Assembly: GCA_963082975.1 (NCBI GenBank)
Contig: OY720345.1
Span: 56,650,528 to 56,714,527 of the forward strand
Origin: Labia minor
Taxonomy: Eukaryota; Arthropoda; Insecta; Dermaptera; Spongiphoridae
Length of the DNA: 64,000 bases
Direction: 5' to 3'
Shown: one piece after another, positions 1 to 12,100 of the stretch
How the letters are laid out: the number at the start of each line of letters is the position of its first letter
Position numbering within the stretch: position 1 is the stretch's first letter
Made by a program: the position numbers and the translations under genes
The notes under the pieces: model-generated
Databases searched by the model: none
What the model saw: the letters and a program-made list of their open reading frames with translations, nothing else
What the model was told of the DNA's origin: nothing

Positions 1-222
1 TTATAGAAGGCTGATGAATCTTGAGGTCCAGAAAAATGCTCAAGACGAGCCAGGGGTTAGCCTCCTCTGATTTAAATAAAATTTTAATATTAAATTTTAA
101 TTGAAATAAAATTATATTTATTTGAATTTACAATAAACCATATGTTGATTTTTATAATATTTTTGTGTTTTAGCTTTTAATAAATATGATAATTTTGTTT
201 CAATTAATTGATAGTAACTCAC

Positions 223-443
223 GTAGGACCATCTTGAAGAATTGGATGAACACTTCTATAAAACAATATTTCTGGTATATAATTTAAATACAGAACACAA
301 CATTCTGCTATTTCCTTTTCTGGATTTATTTCAATCCTTGGAAATATACATTTATTTACAATTTGCTTACAAAGGTAATTATCAGAATTCATTAATTGAG
401 GAGGTGGTTTAGGTATGAAGTTGGATTCCTTATTTAGAGCCAT
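223..443 (-). CDS. First coding exon of an unrecognised gene running off the left edge
   Basis: An open frame starts with ATG at 443 and reads about 73 residues before a strong splice donor (GTGAGT, plus-strand 217-222). The peptide begins MALNKESNFIPKPPPQ and contains PEKEIAECCVLYLNYIPEI. I see no domain I can name. A second possible coding patch lies at 1-66 (minus), preceded by an AG acceptor and open in one frame (contains NPWLVLSIFLDLKIHQ). It does not join in phase with the GTGAGT donor, so the join is unresolved. The exon-donor structure makes this more likely a real 5' exon than a chance frame, but the function is unknown. Confidence 0.4.
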
Positions 444-806
444 CTAAAACAATGTAATTCTTTTATGAATTGATAATAGAAGAATAGAAGGGCAGATGTA
501 TAAAAATAAAAATGATGTTTAAATATTCCTTGGTTAAAGAAAGAAAGAAATATTTAATTCATAAATCCATGCATATATAATAATAATAAAGGTTACTCTA
601 TTGAATTTTGTATTTAAATTATTACAGAGAGTTTTGTAAATTATTAATAATCAAAAATATATATTACTGTTCGAATGCCAAATTTAAAAATAAATAAGAT
701 GATCTATTTTAAGAATTGCAAGATGATATAAGAAATAATATTTCGTACATACCAAATAAAATTAAGGTTAAGGTTATTTCGCTAGAGTTAAAAACAGACT
801 GAGAGG
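444..806. other. AT-rich spacer, nothing recognised
   Basis: Low-complexity AT-rich DNA upstream of the partial gene. It presumably contains that gene's promoter and 5' UTR. No coding frame, RNA gene or repeat boundary was seen. Confidence 0.5.
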
Positions 807-1035
807 CACAGACCATACGTGAGGCTAAATAGAATCATGAACCATGAACAAATATTTTTATTTAAATGGTGTATTATTTATGATATTTTATTTTTAAAAT
901 ATTAATAAGATAACAAGGTATACAAATATTATTTTTATTAATTTATTTATTATTTTTTATTAAATTTTTTATTAATTGTCAAAAACGTTTTTTTTTCTAA
1001 ATCACACCCGATCACACCTATGTTCATGGTCTGTG
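807..1035. mobile_element. Small MITE-like element with CACAGACCAT inverted ends
   Basis: CACAGACCAT at 807-816 is matched by its exact reverse complement ATGGTCTGTG at 1026-1035. The 229-bp interior is AT-rich and non-coding. No 8-bp target duplication is visible. The same terminal motif, CACAGACYAT, opens the family B elements at 43784, 52719 and 54898, so this may be a distant non-autonomous relative. The match is short, so confidence is moderate. Confidence 0.4.
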
Positions 1036-1114
1036 ATGTTCATGTTTCATTTGAAAAACATGAATGTATTTTGACATTTCAAGAGCGTGAACAAAGATAA
1101 TATTAAAAATTAGC

Positions 1115-1743
1115 TGGAGTGTCTCCACTCGACTATCTCGCAATTTGAATTGGATTAAATAACATAATATATTATATTTAAATTAAATTTAATTAATTAT
1201 AAATTATAAATAATAAATAATAAATATTAAACCAGCGCATGTTTGGCTTTTTGTTGATGGCACCACGTCACGTGTTGACGCGTGAGATTTTCAGTGTTAA
1301 AAAATTAATTCTGGTAATTTCAGCGAATCAATCAAGCTGAAATTCTATATATAGCAGTTTTATATAATTATTAATCATGTGAAAAATTATCAAACATATA
1401 TCTTTATTTTTACGGTCACTTTAGAGGAAAAAAAATCAAAACGTTGTAGGTAATGACCCTCTTCCGGTTGAGCTACATTTCTCAAAAGTTGATAGAAAAC
1501 TATGAATTTTGAATAATGCCCATGTACCAAATTTCATCATTCTAGCTCAAACCGTTTTTGCGTAATCTTGCCTACATACATACACACACACATACACACA
1601 CACATACACACACACATACACACACACAGACATTTTTCTCAACCTTAGTGAAAATGATTCAGGAACCTTCAAAACGTATAAAAACATCAAAATCTCAACA
1701 TCGAAAATTTTCGTGATCGCAATACTATCTCTGGCGAGATAGT
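1115..1743. repeat. Repeat with ACTATCTCGC inverted ends and an internal CA microsatellite
   Basis: A head sequence GGAGTGTCTCCACTCG is followed by ACTATCTCGC at 1132-1141. Its reverse complement GCGAGATAGT is at 1734-1743. The interior has a CTTCCGGTT motif, an ACCAAATTTC motif and a (CACACATA)n microsatellite near 1576-1630. The repeat in the HLCS intron (about 8236-9355) has the same layout: a GGGAGTGTCC head, inverted ends, CTTCCGGTT, ACCAAATTTC, an AC-rich microsatellite then CAGACAT. The two are divergent members of one family. No transposase is visible. Confidence 0.6.
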
Positions 1744-1899
1744 AAAAAGGGTTGCACTTTTGACAAATTATTTAGATTAAGTATTATTTTTTATTAATTC
1801 AAAATGAATAAAATATATATTATTTTTGTGTAATATTTATTTTTTTTATTAGACATATTCGGGAGATGTCAAACAGAATAGAATTAAACAAAAAAAATT

Positions 1900-2953
1900 C
1901 AAGTATTAGGTTACACAGACGACTTAAATATAATAGGAGATTCGACAATTGCAATTATAGATAGTGTAGAAAAATTAATTGAAGCAAGAAAATTAATAAT
2001 GCTAAGACACAAAGTATTTAGTAACAGAGAGGAATAGTATTAACATACAAGATATAGAATTTGAAAATGTAGAAAAATTTAAATACTTAGGTTCTGTGAT
2101 AACGAAAGATAATAATATTCGAGATGAGTTTAAAGCGAGGTTACAATCGGGAAACGCCTGTTATCATGCAATAAAGGGGCTTATCACATCAAAGTTATTA
2201 TCAAAGGGGATAAAAGTTAAAATATATAAAACAATTATTTTACCGGTTGTATTATATGGGTGTGAGGCATGGTCAATGAAGGACCCTGGGGGACGAGAGT
2301 AGATTTAGAGTATTTGAGAATAGGATTCTGCGAAGCACAAACACGATTTTGGGATAACCGAAAATAATTTCAAGAAGTGTACTGCTATTGATAATATTCG
2401 AGATGAGTTTAAAGCGAGGTTACAATCGGGAAACACCTTTATGCAATAAAGGGGCTTATCACATCAAAATGATTATCAAAGGGGATAAAAGTTAAAATAT
2501 ATAAAACAATTATTTTACCGGTTGTATTTTATGGATGTGAGGCATGGTCTATGGCATTAGGTGACGAGAGTAGATTTAGAGTATTTGAGAATAGGATTCT
2601 GCGAAGCATTTATGGGCCAAAGAAAGATGAGGTCACCGGGGAATGGTGAAGACTGCATAACGAGGAATTACACGACCTCTATGCATCTCCAGATATATAT
2701 AGTAGAATTATAAAATCGAGAAGGCTACGGTGGGCAGGACACGTGGCTAGAATGAGATAGAATGGCAAAAAATATATTGGTAGGGAGACCGAGTGGGAAA
2801 CGTCCACTTGGAAGACTAAGGACACGGTGCGTGGATAATGTGGGAAAGAATGTGAGAGAGATTGGAGAGGATAGGGCCAGGAAGGTTGTGGCTCAGAATA
2901 GGAATACTTGTAGGGGTGTGGTTGCTGCGGCCAAGAACTTTCGAGTTCCGTAG
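1900..2953 (+). pseudogene. Degraded LINE reverse transcriptase C-terminal remnant
   Basis: Frames at 2096-2302 and about 2570-2953 match the C-terminal part of non-LTR retrotransposon ORF2. Visible pieces are KARLQSGNACYHAIKGL, IKVKIYKTIILPVVLYGCEAW, then RILRSIYGP, RRLRWAGHVARM and an R/K-rich tail ending AAKNFRVP. The block starting near 2121 is repeated at about 2402 with indels, so two fragments are overlapped or duplicated. Frameshifts and stops break the frame. Related 3' pieces occur at 46976-47105 and about 55540-55690, both minus. Confidence 0.75.
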
Positions 2954-3099
2954 AGTCTCAGAGATAGATATAGATATTTTTGTGTTATTTCGAATAAATT
3001 CATTTATGGCTTATTAAAAATATTTATAAAATGTATAATAAATTAACAAATTAATATAAAAATTGTTTTAAATAAAAATAAATGATTAATTATATTACC

Positions 3100-3339
3100 T
3101 GATTAAAAAACCTCAGACTTTTCGGTGAGGTGTCCTATCAGCCTTTACCTTGATTTTCTTGATCGGAGGCGTTACTTTTTATCAAGTAGCTTCCTAATGT
3201 TGATCCCAGAGGCTGGGTTGACTCCATCGCATAGACCCCAGCTAGAGAAATTCCCTTACCAAGCCCGAGACTTGAACCCGGGACCACGAGAATGTGAGCC
3301 AGTTGCACCAGCTTCTACCAGCGTCTTATTACCTAATTA
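3100..3339 (-). repeat. tRNA-derived SINE-like repeat
   Basis: On the minus strand the sequence carries an A-box-like GGTGCAACTGG and, about 30 bp on, the B-box-like GGGTTCAAGTCTC. That is the spacing of a tRNA pol III promoter. A roughly 150-bp non-tRNA body follows. It directly abuts the hAT-type element at 3348. The open frame on the opposite strand (3125-3340) is a shadow of this repeat. Call based on promoter boxes only. Confidence 0.5.
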
Positions 3340-3347
3340 ATTAATTG

Positions 3348-4088
3348 CAGTGGCGTACCTAGGGGGGTGCGGTCCGAACCGGGCGTCTCTTAGGACGGCA
3401 TTTTTTATATTTAGTTATAGTTGTAAAAAGCAACGTATTCATTTCATATTTATTTTTTTTCTTTCTTGAATAATAAATGATTATTATGATTATTATAAGT
3501 TTACTATTTGATTTATATAAATTATGATCAACTATATGATTTCGAATATTATTCCTCGGTGTAAATAAATGCATTTTAGTGTAAATTTTGAATTCTAATT
3601 CCAAGAACAGGATAATAATTTTATTTTATTGTATTCATTAAAATTCGTTGAATTCGTAAACGCATCTTTACGATTTTGTTCAGCAATTTTTCCTAACTAA
3701 AATTTTTTGATATCAGTTTATAAATGTCATTTCTTTTGAAAAGTTTATATGATTACTTTGAAGTGATATACCAATATTTTTTTAAATCATCGATTTTGCT
3801 TTTGAAAAGCAGGCCGGCGGAAAAAATATAATTATAAATTTTGAGAGCATTATACACGATTTTTCTAGTATGAAAGCTAGAAGAGTAAATATTATATAAA
3901 TATGTTTACGAGTGCATACAAATATGTGTAAAAAAATTTACTCTGTGTATTAATTAATATTGATTAAATAACTTAATAATTTATTTATGTGCATTAATTT
4001 ATAAATACCACTATTTGATTGACTTATAATAAAAAGGGCAGCAAACTGAAGATCGCCCCGGGCGGCAAAAGTTCTAGGTTCGCCACTG
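3348..4088. mobile_element. Non-autonomous hAT-type element with perfect 8-bp TSD
   Basis: The element begins CAGTGGCGTACC and ends GTTCGCCACTG, so the outer CAGTGGCG is inverted exactly. It is flanked by ATTAATTG at 3340-3347 and 4089-4096, a perfect 8-bp target duplication. Subterminal GC-rich patches (CGGTCCGAACCGGGCG; CGCCCCGGGCGGC) enclose AT-rich non-coding DNA. The 741-bp length and lack of transposase make it a MITE-like derivative. Insertion is beside the SINE-like repeat. Confidence 0.85.
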
Positions 4089-4096
4089 ATTAATTG

Positions 4097-7000
4097 TAAT
4101 TACTAATTTTGGAGAGTGACGATATTTTAAATTGTGGCTAACCAATAATTATATCTACTATGTATAATTTATCTTAAAATGTTTGAAGCATTGCCATTTA
4201 AATGCAATTTATTCTGTTCAAATTACTAGAATAATTTTTGATAAACACGGTCTCTTCTTTACTGGCATTATTTAATCAACTGTTTAGGATTTATCTATTA
4301 TGAAATTAATATATTTAATCTGATGCACTATTTGAAACATTTTTACATGTTATGATATCCAAAATTAAACTTGGAATAAAATAAAAAACATCGCCCGCTC
4401 TAGCATTTACGGCGCCCTAGCAAATGAATAAATTGACGCTCCTATATTCGTAAAATTTATTACATTCATAAACAAAATGCCTCCCTTCAGATTTTCCGAC
4501 CCGGGAAAATGATCGGATTACCGCCTTCTAGAACGGGCCCTGTTTCTAGATTGTGTAACACCAAAATGCGCATAAAGCAAATATAACAATAAACTTAAAA
4601 CTTCCCTTACAGTTTAATTCAAACTTATTTTAATTAAGTTTAATTTTATTTTACACTTTAAAAATATATCGATTATTTGTTTAAATATTATAAAGATTTA
4701 TAGGATATTTTTCTTGGATTGTAATTGAGTAGTAAATGCATGATTGAGGTAGGATGTTGATATCAACAAATTTTTATTAATTTTTTATTCTTGAGAGGAA
4801 AGAATTATAATATATATATATTATGTATCATGAAGACTAGCTTTCCTTAAGAGAGCAGCCTCTCTATGCCCACAATCAGAATATTTTTTAATAAAATAAA
4901 TAAATTTAATGGTTTTTATTCTTCTTTATTGAAGTATTTTAACAAAACATTTCATAGCTAACATTTTTATAATAATTTACAAATTTGAGACTATTGATAA
5001 CCTTTATGATTACATTCTAAGAATGAAGCAAATTTATTTTATTGAATTTTCATTTTGGGAAAATTCGAATTATCTACTAATTTGTTTATTATTTTACATC
5101 AACATGAATAAGTTGATTAGATATTCCATTGAGTGGAAATGATAAATTTTATTAGTAAATACCACTTATTAACATCAAATAAATAATCTATTGATTATGT
5201 TTTAATATATATTAAAAACCAATTATATATATAAATATATATATATTTATAAGATTTTTTTTGAAATTCTTTGATATAATTGATAACGATTGATCTCAAA
5301 ACATGAACATTTAAAATAAAGTGAAATAAATAAAAATATTTTCACGCACAAAATATTATCTTATTTTAATATTTTAAATGATAGTTTCTTTTTAGAATAT
5401 GCTGAAATTGAGTTAATTAATAAATGTTTTTGTAAATTTAAGAGTAAACATGTGCCATTTATTACTCAAATATCATTCATATATTTATAAATGAGAATGA
5501 ACAAAATCTTTTAAAATTAAAAACAACAGCCCCAAATGATGTACAATTATAACTTTTTTTTAGCCTTTCCTATTATTATATTAAGTTGTTTTTGTTTTTA
5601 TATTAAATCAAGTAACAAGATTTATATTGAGAGAATTTTTTAAAAATTTTATTCTAATTTTTTAAACAAAAATTCATTAAATTTCTTCTGATAAAAATAG
5701 TAAAAGATTAAAATTTCTTAATACACAATATATGAAAAGATAAAATTGATTTTTATCAATATCATCAACGCAGAAATTTAAGTAAATATTATTAGATATT
5801 TATACAATTTTATTTTTAATAATTAGTAATTTTCTTTCTTTATATTGGAAAAATGTCATGCATATTTAAGATTTAATCCATTAAATCTGGAAAATTATAT
5901 AATAAATTATATAATAAATAGAAGAATAGATAAAAAATGTCTTAGAAAATATTCTTTATCAAATGTATAAATTATTTTAGATATATATATATTTATATAT
6001 ATATATGAATATATAATATATAATAGTAACTTTATTTGTAAATAACGTTTTACCTTTTCAAAATATATAAAAAAATTTTAAGACTATAAAAAAATATATC
6101 AAAATTCAAAAGAAAAAAATATCTTTATAAATAAAACTATATATAAATTTTATATTAATAGACTATATATTGCACAACGATAAACATCGACGGAATTAAA
6201 TTTAAAAGTCCATCTAGAAATGTATTTAATTAAATCGGCTAAATGTTTTTTTTATCACTTTTTGTAAAACAGTAAAAGCTTTAAATATGTAAATCTAAAA
6301 TGTCTATATTTTTATAAAGATGGCCAGTAGTATTTAGTTTGAGATATGCATCAAATTTTTTTAATTTCAACAATTAATTATTTGAAGAAAAAATATAATA
6401 CATTCTTACTTAGGATTATTAATTATATGTATATTTAATCCTAATTTTTTAAGAAATGTGCTATGGCAATAGTGAAAATCAGAATATCTTGTTAAATGGA
6501 AGATTTGGTTCTGATTAGTTTTTTAGAAATATTTATCAAAATTATTTTGTTTTAAACATCACAACCAGAAAAATCTAAGAAATCAATATGAGATATTATT
6601 ATTAAAGAATTCTTTTAGAAAAAAAAATTTACTAAATAATATAATCAATTATACTTTTTACTTTTTAGATGCAATCCCAATGGAATGCTTATCCACTTAT
6701 ATAATTGTCTCGGTAATAAGTACAAAGTACATGCTTTCAGAATATCTCCAGTCTTCATGCATATTTTACAGTGAGACGGATAAACATTTTATTATTTTAT
6801 ATATATAAAAAAAAAACTAAAATATAGGCACTTGATCTGTTTTTGGTCGTCAATTAAGATATTTATATTTTCATAACAATTTCAATTATTTCAAAGGCGC
6901 TTTATTAATAAAAAAAAGGAAAACTCAAAATATAGTTTCTTTATATTTGTTTGTAAGAATGAATAATTTAAAATTATACTAATAAATAAATAATAAATAA

Positions 7001-7377
7001 ATATCATTATCACAATGGAAGAGCAAAGAATTAAATATATGTAGGTATATTTTAAGATACATTTTATTATATAAAAAATAAATATTTAATTTACTTTGCT
7101 TTAATTAAATTATTCATTATAAATAGTCAGATCAAGTAAATGTCTAATAAAATGCGCCAGACCAAACTTCATGCATTTGCAGTAGATTTTTATTACTGGC
7201 CATATCATAACTTATTAGACTTTCCTCTTTTAGAGGATTCGATTCATTTTATAGGATGATTTGGTGGATTAAATGATGACTAGAAATCAGAATGATCTAT
7301 TCAAGACTAGTTTTAAATTAATCAAAATATTTATGTGAATGTGAAATTTTTGTGAAATTTTTTCTATAGGCATTAAA
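4097..7377. other. Long AT-rich intergenic stretch with one decayed repeat scrap
   Basis: No coding exon was found between the hAT-type element and the 3' end of HLCS. A short GC-richer patch at about 4390-4545 (CATCGCCCGCTCTAGC ... AACGGGCCCTG) looks like the decayed end of a transposon, but no partner end was found. The rest is homopolymer-rich AT sequence with (AT)n runs near 4810, 5225 and 5985. The 3' UTR of HLCS should lie at its right edge. Confidence 0.5.
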
Positions 7378-9156
7378 TCACATTTTCGGTGCAATTAATC
7401 CTCGAAACATATCCAATGAATTTCCATCTGGATGCAAGGATAAAAGACGTCCTCCTTTAGTTAATTTTGCTAATAAAAAGCCATCTTCATCAATCCCTTG
7501 AATAGTAGACGATTCTCGTTGTTGACCACGACCATCAACTACCTCAACCATTTGATTAGAATGCAACCACCTAGCATAATATTGGTTTAAAACATTTTCA
7601 ACAGCTCCAGCCTTGAAATAAATGAAACATATATTAAAAAACTGGAAATAACATATTTAATAAAATTATATATATATTCATATTTTAAAATAAAGGTATT
7701 ATTTATTTAATAAATAATGGATATAAAATATATTTATAAATAAAATTACCTGACATTGGTCAATTAAATATTCCAATCTAGTGAAAACTGAAGCAAGATA
7801 TCGTTCAAGCGTAAGAGGCGTCTTATTTACTCCTAATTCTTCTATTGCTTTGGCGATGCTCATTGTCGGTTCTTCGTTATTTAGATTTAGTCCGCAACCT
7901 TTATGCATAATAAAAAATATTAAGATACCTGGATTATATAAAACTTTTTATCAATTAATCAATGACAATATTTTTACCTATAGTACAAATAAAACGATCA
8001 TCGATGTGAGTAGTATTGACAAGAATTCCTCCAACTTTAGCTGAGAGACCTAGGTATATGTCATTTGGCCATTTAATACGAAGATCGAGATTCTAAAATT
8101 AAAAATTTACATAAAATATTATTTAATTTTTGATCAAGCATTATTTGATGAAAATCGTTCAATTTAAATATAAACGAAAATGTTAAAAAGTATTAACTTG
8201 GTATCGATTTTAAGTTTGATGTATATTTAATAAGCGGGAGTGTCCTCCCCTAGACTTTCCCGCATATAAATAGGTATAAAGAGTTGTGAATGAATATTTA
8301 GAATGTAATAAAGTGCTACTTCCCGTTAACTGATATTTTAAATGTAAAAAAAAAACAGATATGGATATAATATAAATATTTTTAATTTTATTTTATTTAT
8401 AATATATAAGGGCTGGCTGTGACGTCATGAAGTGCTGGGTGACGTCATATAATTTTAAATTAAGAAAAAACTAATGAAGATGATTTTTCTCGAGGATAAA
8501 ACCAATACAAAGTGCATAACACGACGAGATATGGCTTCACGTGAAATTTGATATGAAAATAACCCTTCACTTCCTCTCTTCGATCGGCAATACTAGCACT
8601 TCCGGTTTCCGGATTTGCACCAAAAGTTGATCCATTCATCATACTGATGCATTAAGTAAATATACCAAATTTCATCAAAATCCGTTGAGCCGTTCAGGCT
8701 GTACACATCTATACGGACGGACGGACGGACAGACATCATGCTAAAAATACTTTTTTCTGTTAAGAAAATGCATGATTCGTGGAGATATGTACCTAAAAAT
8801 ATCCATAGGTGAAATTTGGTGTGAAAACAATACCTCCCTTACTATCGTCGGTCGGTAAAAAGGAAACGCTACTTGTATTGGTAAAATGTCACTTCCGGTA
8901 GTCAGATCATGATGAAATTTGGTATCTGAATTTTTTTCATATTTTTAAATCTATATACAAAATATGAAGCAAATATCTCGAAGCAAACTGGTACTTTACT
9001 TGAAAGGTAAACGCAACCATTGTAGGTAAAGTACCACTTCCGGTTAACCGATTTTGACGAAATTTTGATAGAAATCTACAAACTGTGAATAATATCGGTG
9101 TACCAAATTTCGAAGTCCTAGCTTGATTAGTTTTTGAGTAAATTTGCTTACAGACA

Positions 9157-9187
<31 letters not shown>

Positions 9188-12100
9188 CATACATACACAC
9201 ACACAGACATAATTCCAAAAATGGTATTTTCCGACTCAGGGAGGTCTAAAACGTCAAGATCTATCAAAATCTCGAAGTCGAAATTTTTGACGATTCCAAT
9301 ACTTCCCTTATACGAAGTATGCGGGAAAGTAATTATACGAAGTATGCGGGAAAGTAAAAAAGAGTAGCCAAAGCATATTGAAAGAGGGTATTTAAAGAAA
9401 GTTTAATTTATCAAAAATTAATAACTAAATTGTTTATCATAAAAAAAGGAATGAATTGAATAATATATCATCATCTTCCCAAAAAAAATCTCCTCCAGTA
9501 GAACCAGCGTACTTTTTAGGGAGACAAGAAGTAAGATTTATTTGATTTCATCAAATTTTCAGAAATATTTCTAAATTAATTAATTTTTATAAATTTTATT
9601 GTTTATAATTATTTTAAGATCATATTGTAGTGGTGGAAAAAATGTAGCAATCTTTTTTCAAAATTCATATTTTAAATTACTCTATCACTTCTATTACCTG
9701 TCTAAGATACAACTAACCAGATAGAGGCTAGACCTAAATGAACTATTTTTATCATTTTCATAATAATTATTAATTTTATTAAGTATTTTACCTCAAGTCC
9801 TGGCTCTCCAACAATAGCCTGGACCATTGCTAAGGCTGCTACATGTTGAATAAATGCTGGATGAGCAGCAAGATACGTTCCACCGGGTATGTGAATTTGA
9901 ACAGAAAAAGTGGCACATCCTTGAGGAGATAACCAAAGATTTCCACTTCGTCCCTGACCAGCAGTTTGACGGTTTGCCAAAACAGCTAATCCATCATGAA
10001 CAAGACAGCCATCCCCATGAAGGATAGATTGTGTGCTTGGAAGAACTTCTGCGAGAAGGAGAAGCCGACCAACTCGAGAAGTTGCTAAGCGCTAAAAATA
10101 TATTTAAACCAAGTATTTATAATATATTACAAATAAAAATAAATGAAAATAATAATAATTACATCAAAATAAGTAACAGTATCAAAATGTTTGGGACAGG
10201 CATGTAACATAACTGGCAATGGTAAGCCGGAGGAAGCAGGCGATGGGGGTGGTGGCATTGATCCTTTACCACATAATTGAAGACTTAAATTTCCTCCTAA
10301 TCGAATTATTCGCTCGGACCCAAGTCTTGGTTCAAGAGCTTTTAAAAGTTCTTGCTTTATCTGTAACCACAGAATAGAATGTTAAAATTTTGCTAATCTA
10401 TAAATTGATTTCAATATTTTAATTTAAATATTTCTGAAAATTTGATGAAATCAAATAAATCTTACTTCGTGTCTCCCTAAAAAGTACGCTGGTTCTACTG
10501 GAGGAGATTTTTTTTGGGAAGATGAGACTTTCAATCCTAAATGATTCCCAAGAACATCTCTTAAAATATCTAATCGAGCTTGATCACTTCGTTGAAGAAT
10601 TAGAGCAGCAGCTGGGTCAACATTTCCTGCTGTTACTTGTTGAGGATCAAGTTCTAAATGAATCTAAAATTAAATTCATAATAAAGAATAATGTATAAAA
10701 AAGGAACAAATTGTTATTTAATATTCATAAAATGAATATATTTAATATTAGGATATAAATTAAAATTTATAAAATAAAATACAATATATGAGAAATACCT
10801 GAGAAAATAATGCTGTTCCTTGGGAAGATTTCGATGTAGCTAAAAGTAAGGAAGGAGTATGCCAAGTATCTTCAACTGCTAGTACTTGAACACTAACTGG
10901 GTAAGGTTTTCCTTCATTATTTCGTAATTCAATTGTTCTATCTATTATTGAAAAAAGATGAAAATAGTTTACAATTAGATAGAATATTCTTATCTAGTAA
11001 AAAATTTAGAGAAAACAAAATTAAAACCTGGTTTAGGTTTTGCTGGAGATGCTTGATAACAGAAAATATGATGGAGAAGTTTCACTTTAGTCCACTTGCC
11101 ATAAGAGAATTGTACAAGCTCATTTTCTCTTACTTCTGCACTTCCTAAAATTTCCTTTCTTTGTAAAGAATCATCGGTTTAAATATATGTATATCTATAT
11201 ATATATATAAATATTAATTTTAAATTACCTCCAGGAACTAAATACCGATATAGGTCAGAACAAAGGCCCAAGAGTCGACCTCCAGCAAGAAAGTGGGAGA
11301 TACATTGAGAAGCTTGTTGATCAGTAACATCACCCCAAACAACGAGTAGATGACAATAATCGATTAATGGACCATCTGTTAATTGGGATGACGTCATTGG
11401 ATAAACTACATATCTATAAATGAAATATCAAAGACAAAGTCAAAATATTCTCAAAGATTTTAATTTTAATTGAAGTATGCACCTTTCTGAATCCAAACAT
11501 GATCGGAGAGTTGAAATGGTTGCATCCATGCCTGTAACACTTTCTGCATAAACTAAGATATTGGGAGGTGGACATCTTGGTAAACTTTTAGGAGGAAAAG
11601 ATGGAGCAGGTATTGGGGAAAGATGGGAAGAAGGAGGAGGAGAAACAGTATTTGAAGAAGAAATATTTCTTGGAGCAGCTACTGGTGGAATAGAAGGGCC
11701 ACTCGGTACAGATTCAGATCGTTCTGTAGAAATGATTGTAGGCTAAAAAAGATTTTTGATCTATTATTTAGAATATATATTTATAATATAAAAAGAAAAT
11801 CTTAATTAAAATTATTAAATCTAAAATAATTTTAAGATCTAAAAAAGTATTATTATGTTTATGTGTACCAGTTGATTAGGAAGGGTAACAGTTCGTGGTT
11901 GAGCTTGTGGAGAAGATACACTAGGAGATGCTGTACTTGCAGATCCAAGTGAGCAAAAAGAATCAGATTCTCTAAAAAAAATTATTTCATTTTGAATTAT
12001 GATTTTGATAGTTTCTTAGTAAAATAATTTTCTTATACCTACCCTGGACTAGGCAACGCTGGAATAGGTTTTGGTTGAGGTTGTTCTTCGAGGCTTAAAG

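Noticed and set aside
1..66. Candidate second exon of the left-edge gene
   Set aside because: Open in one frame only, and that frame does not match the phase of the GTGAGT donor upstream; left unjoined.
3125..3340. 71-codon frame ending VLLPN
   Set aside because: It is antisense to a tRNA-like promoter and best explained as a SINE-type repeat.
4380..4550. Possible hAT element ending CGGGCCCTG
   Set aside because: No matching CAGGGCCCG start or 8-bp duplication could be found upstream.
9134..9367. Open frame with repeated YIHTYIHTY
   Set aside because: Translation of a CATA microsatellite inside an intronic repeat.
10933..11148. 71-codon plus-strand frame opposite HLCS
   Set aside because: Shadow of HLCS exon 10 (conserved EVRENELVQFSYGKW on the minus strand).
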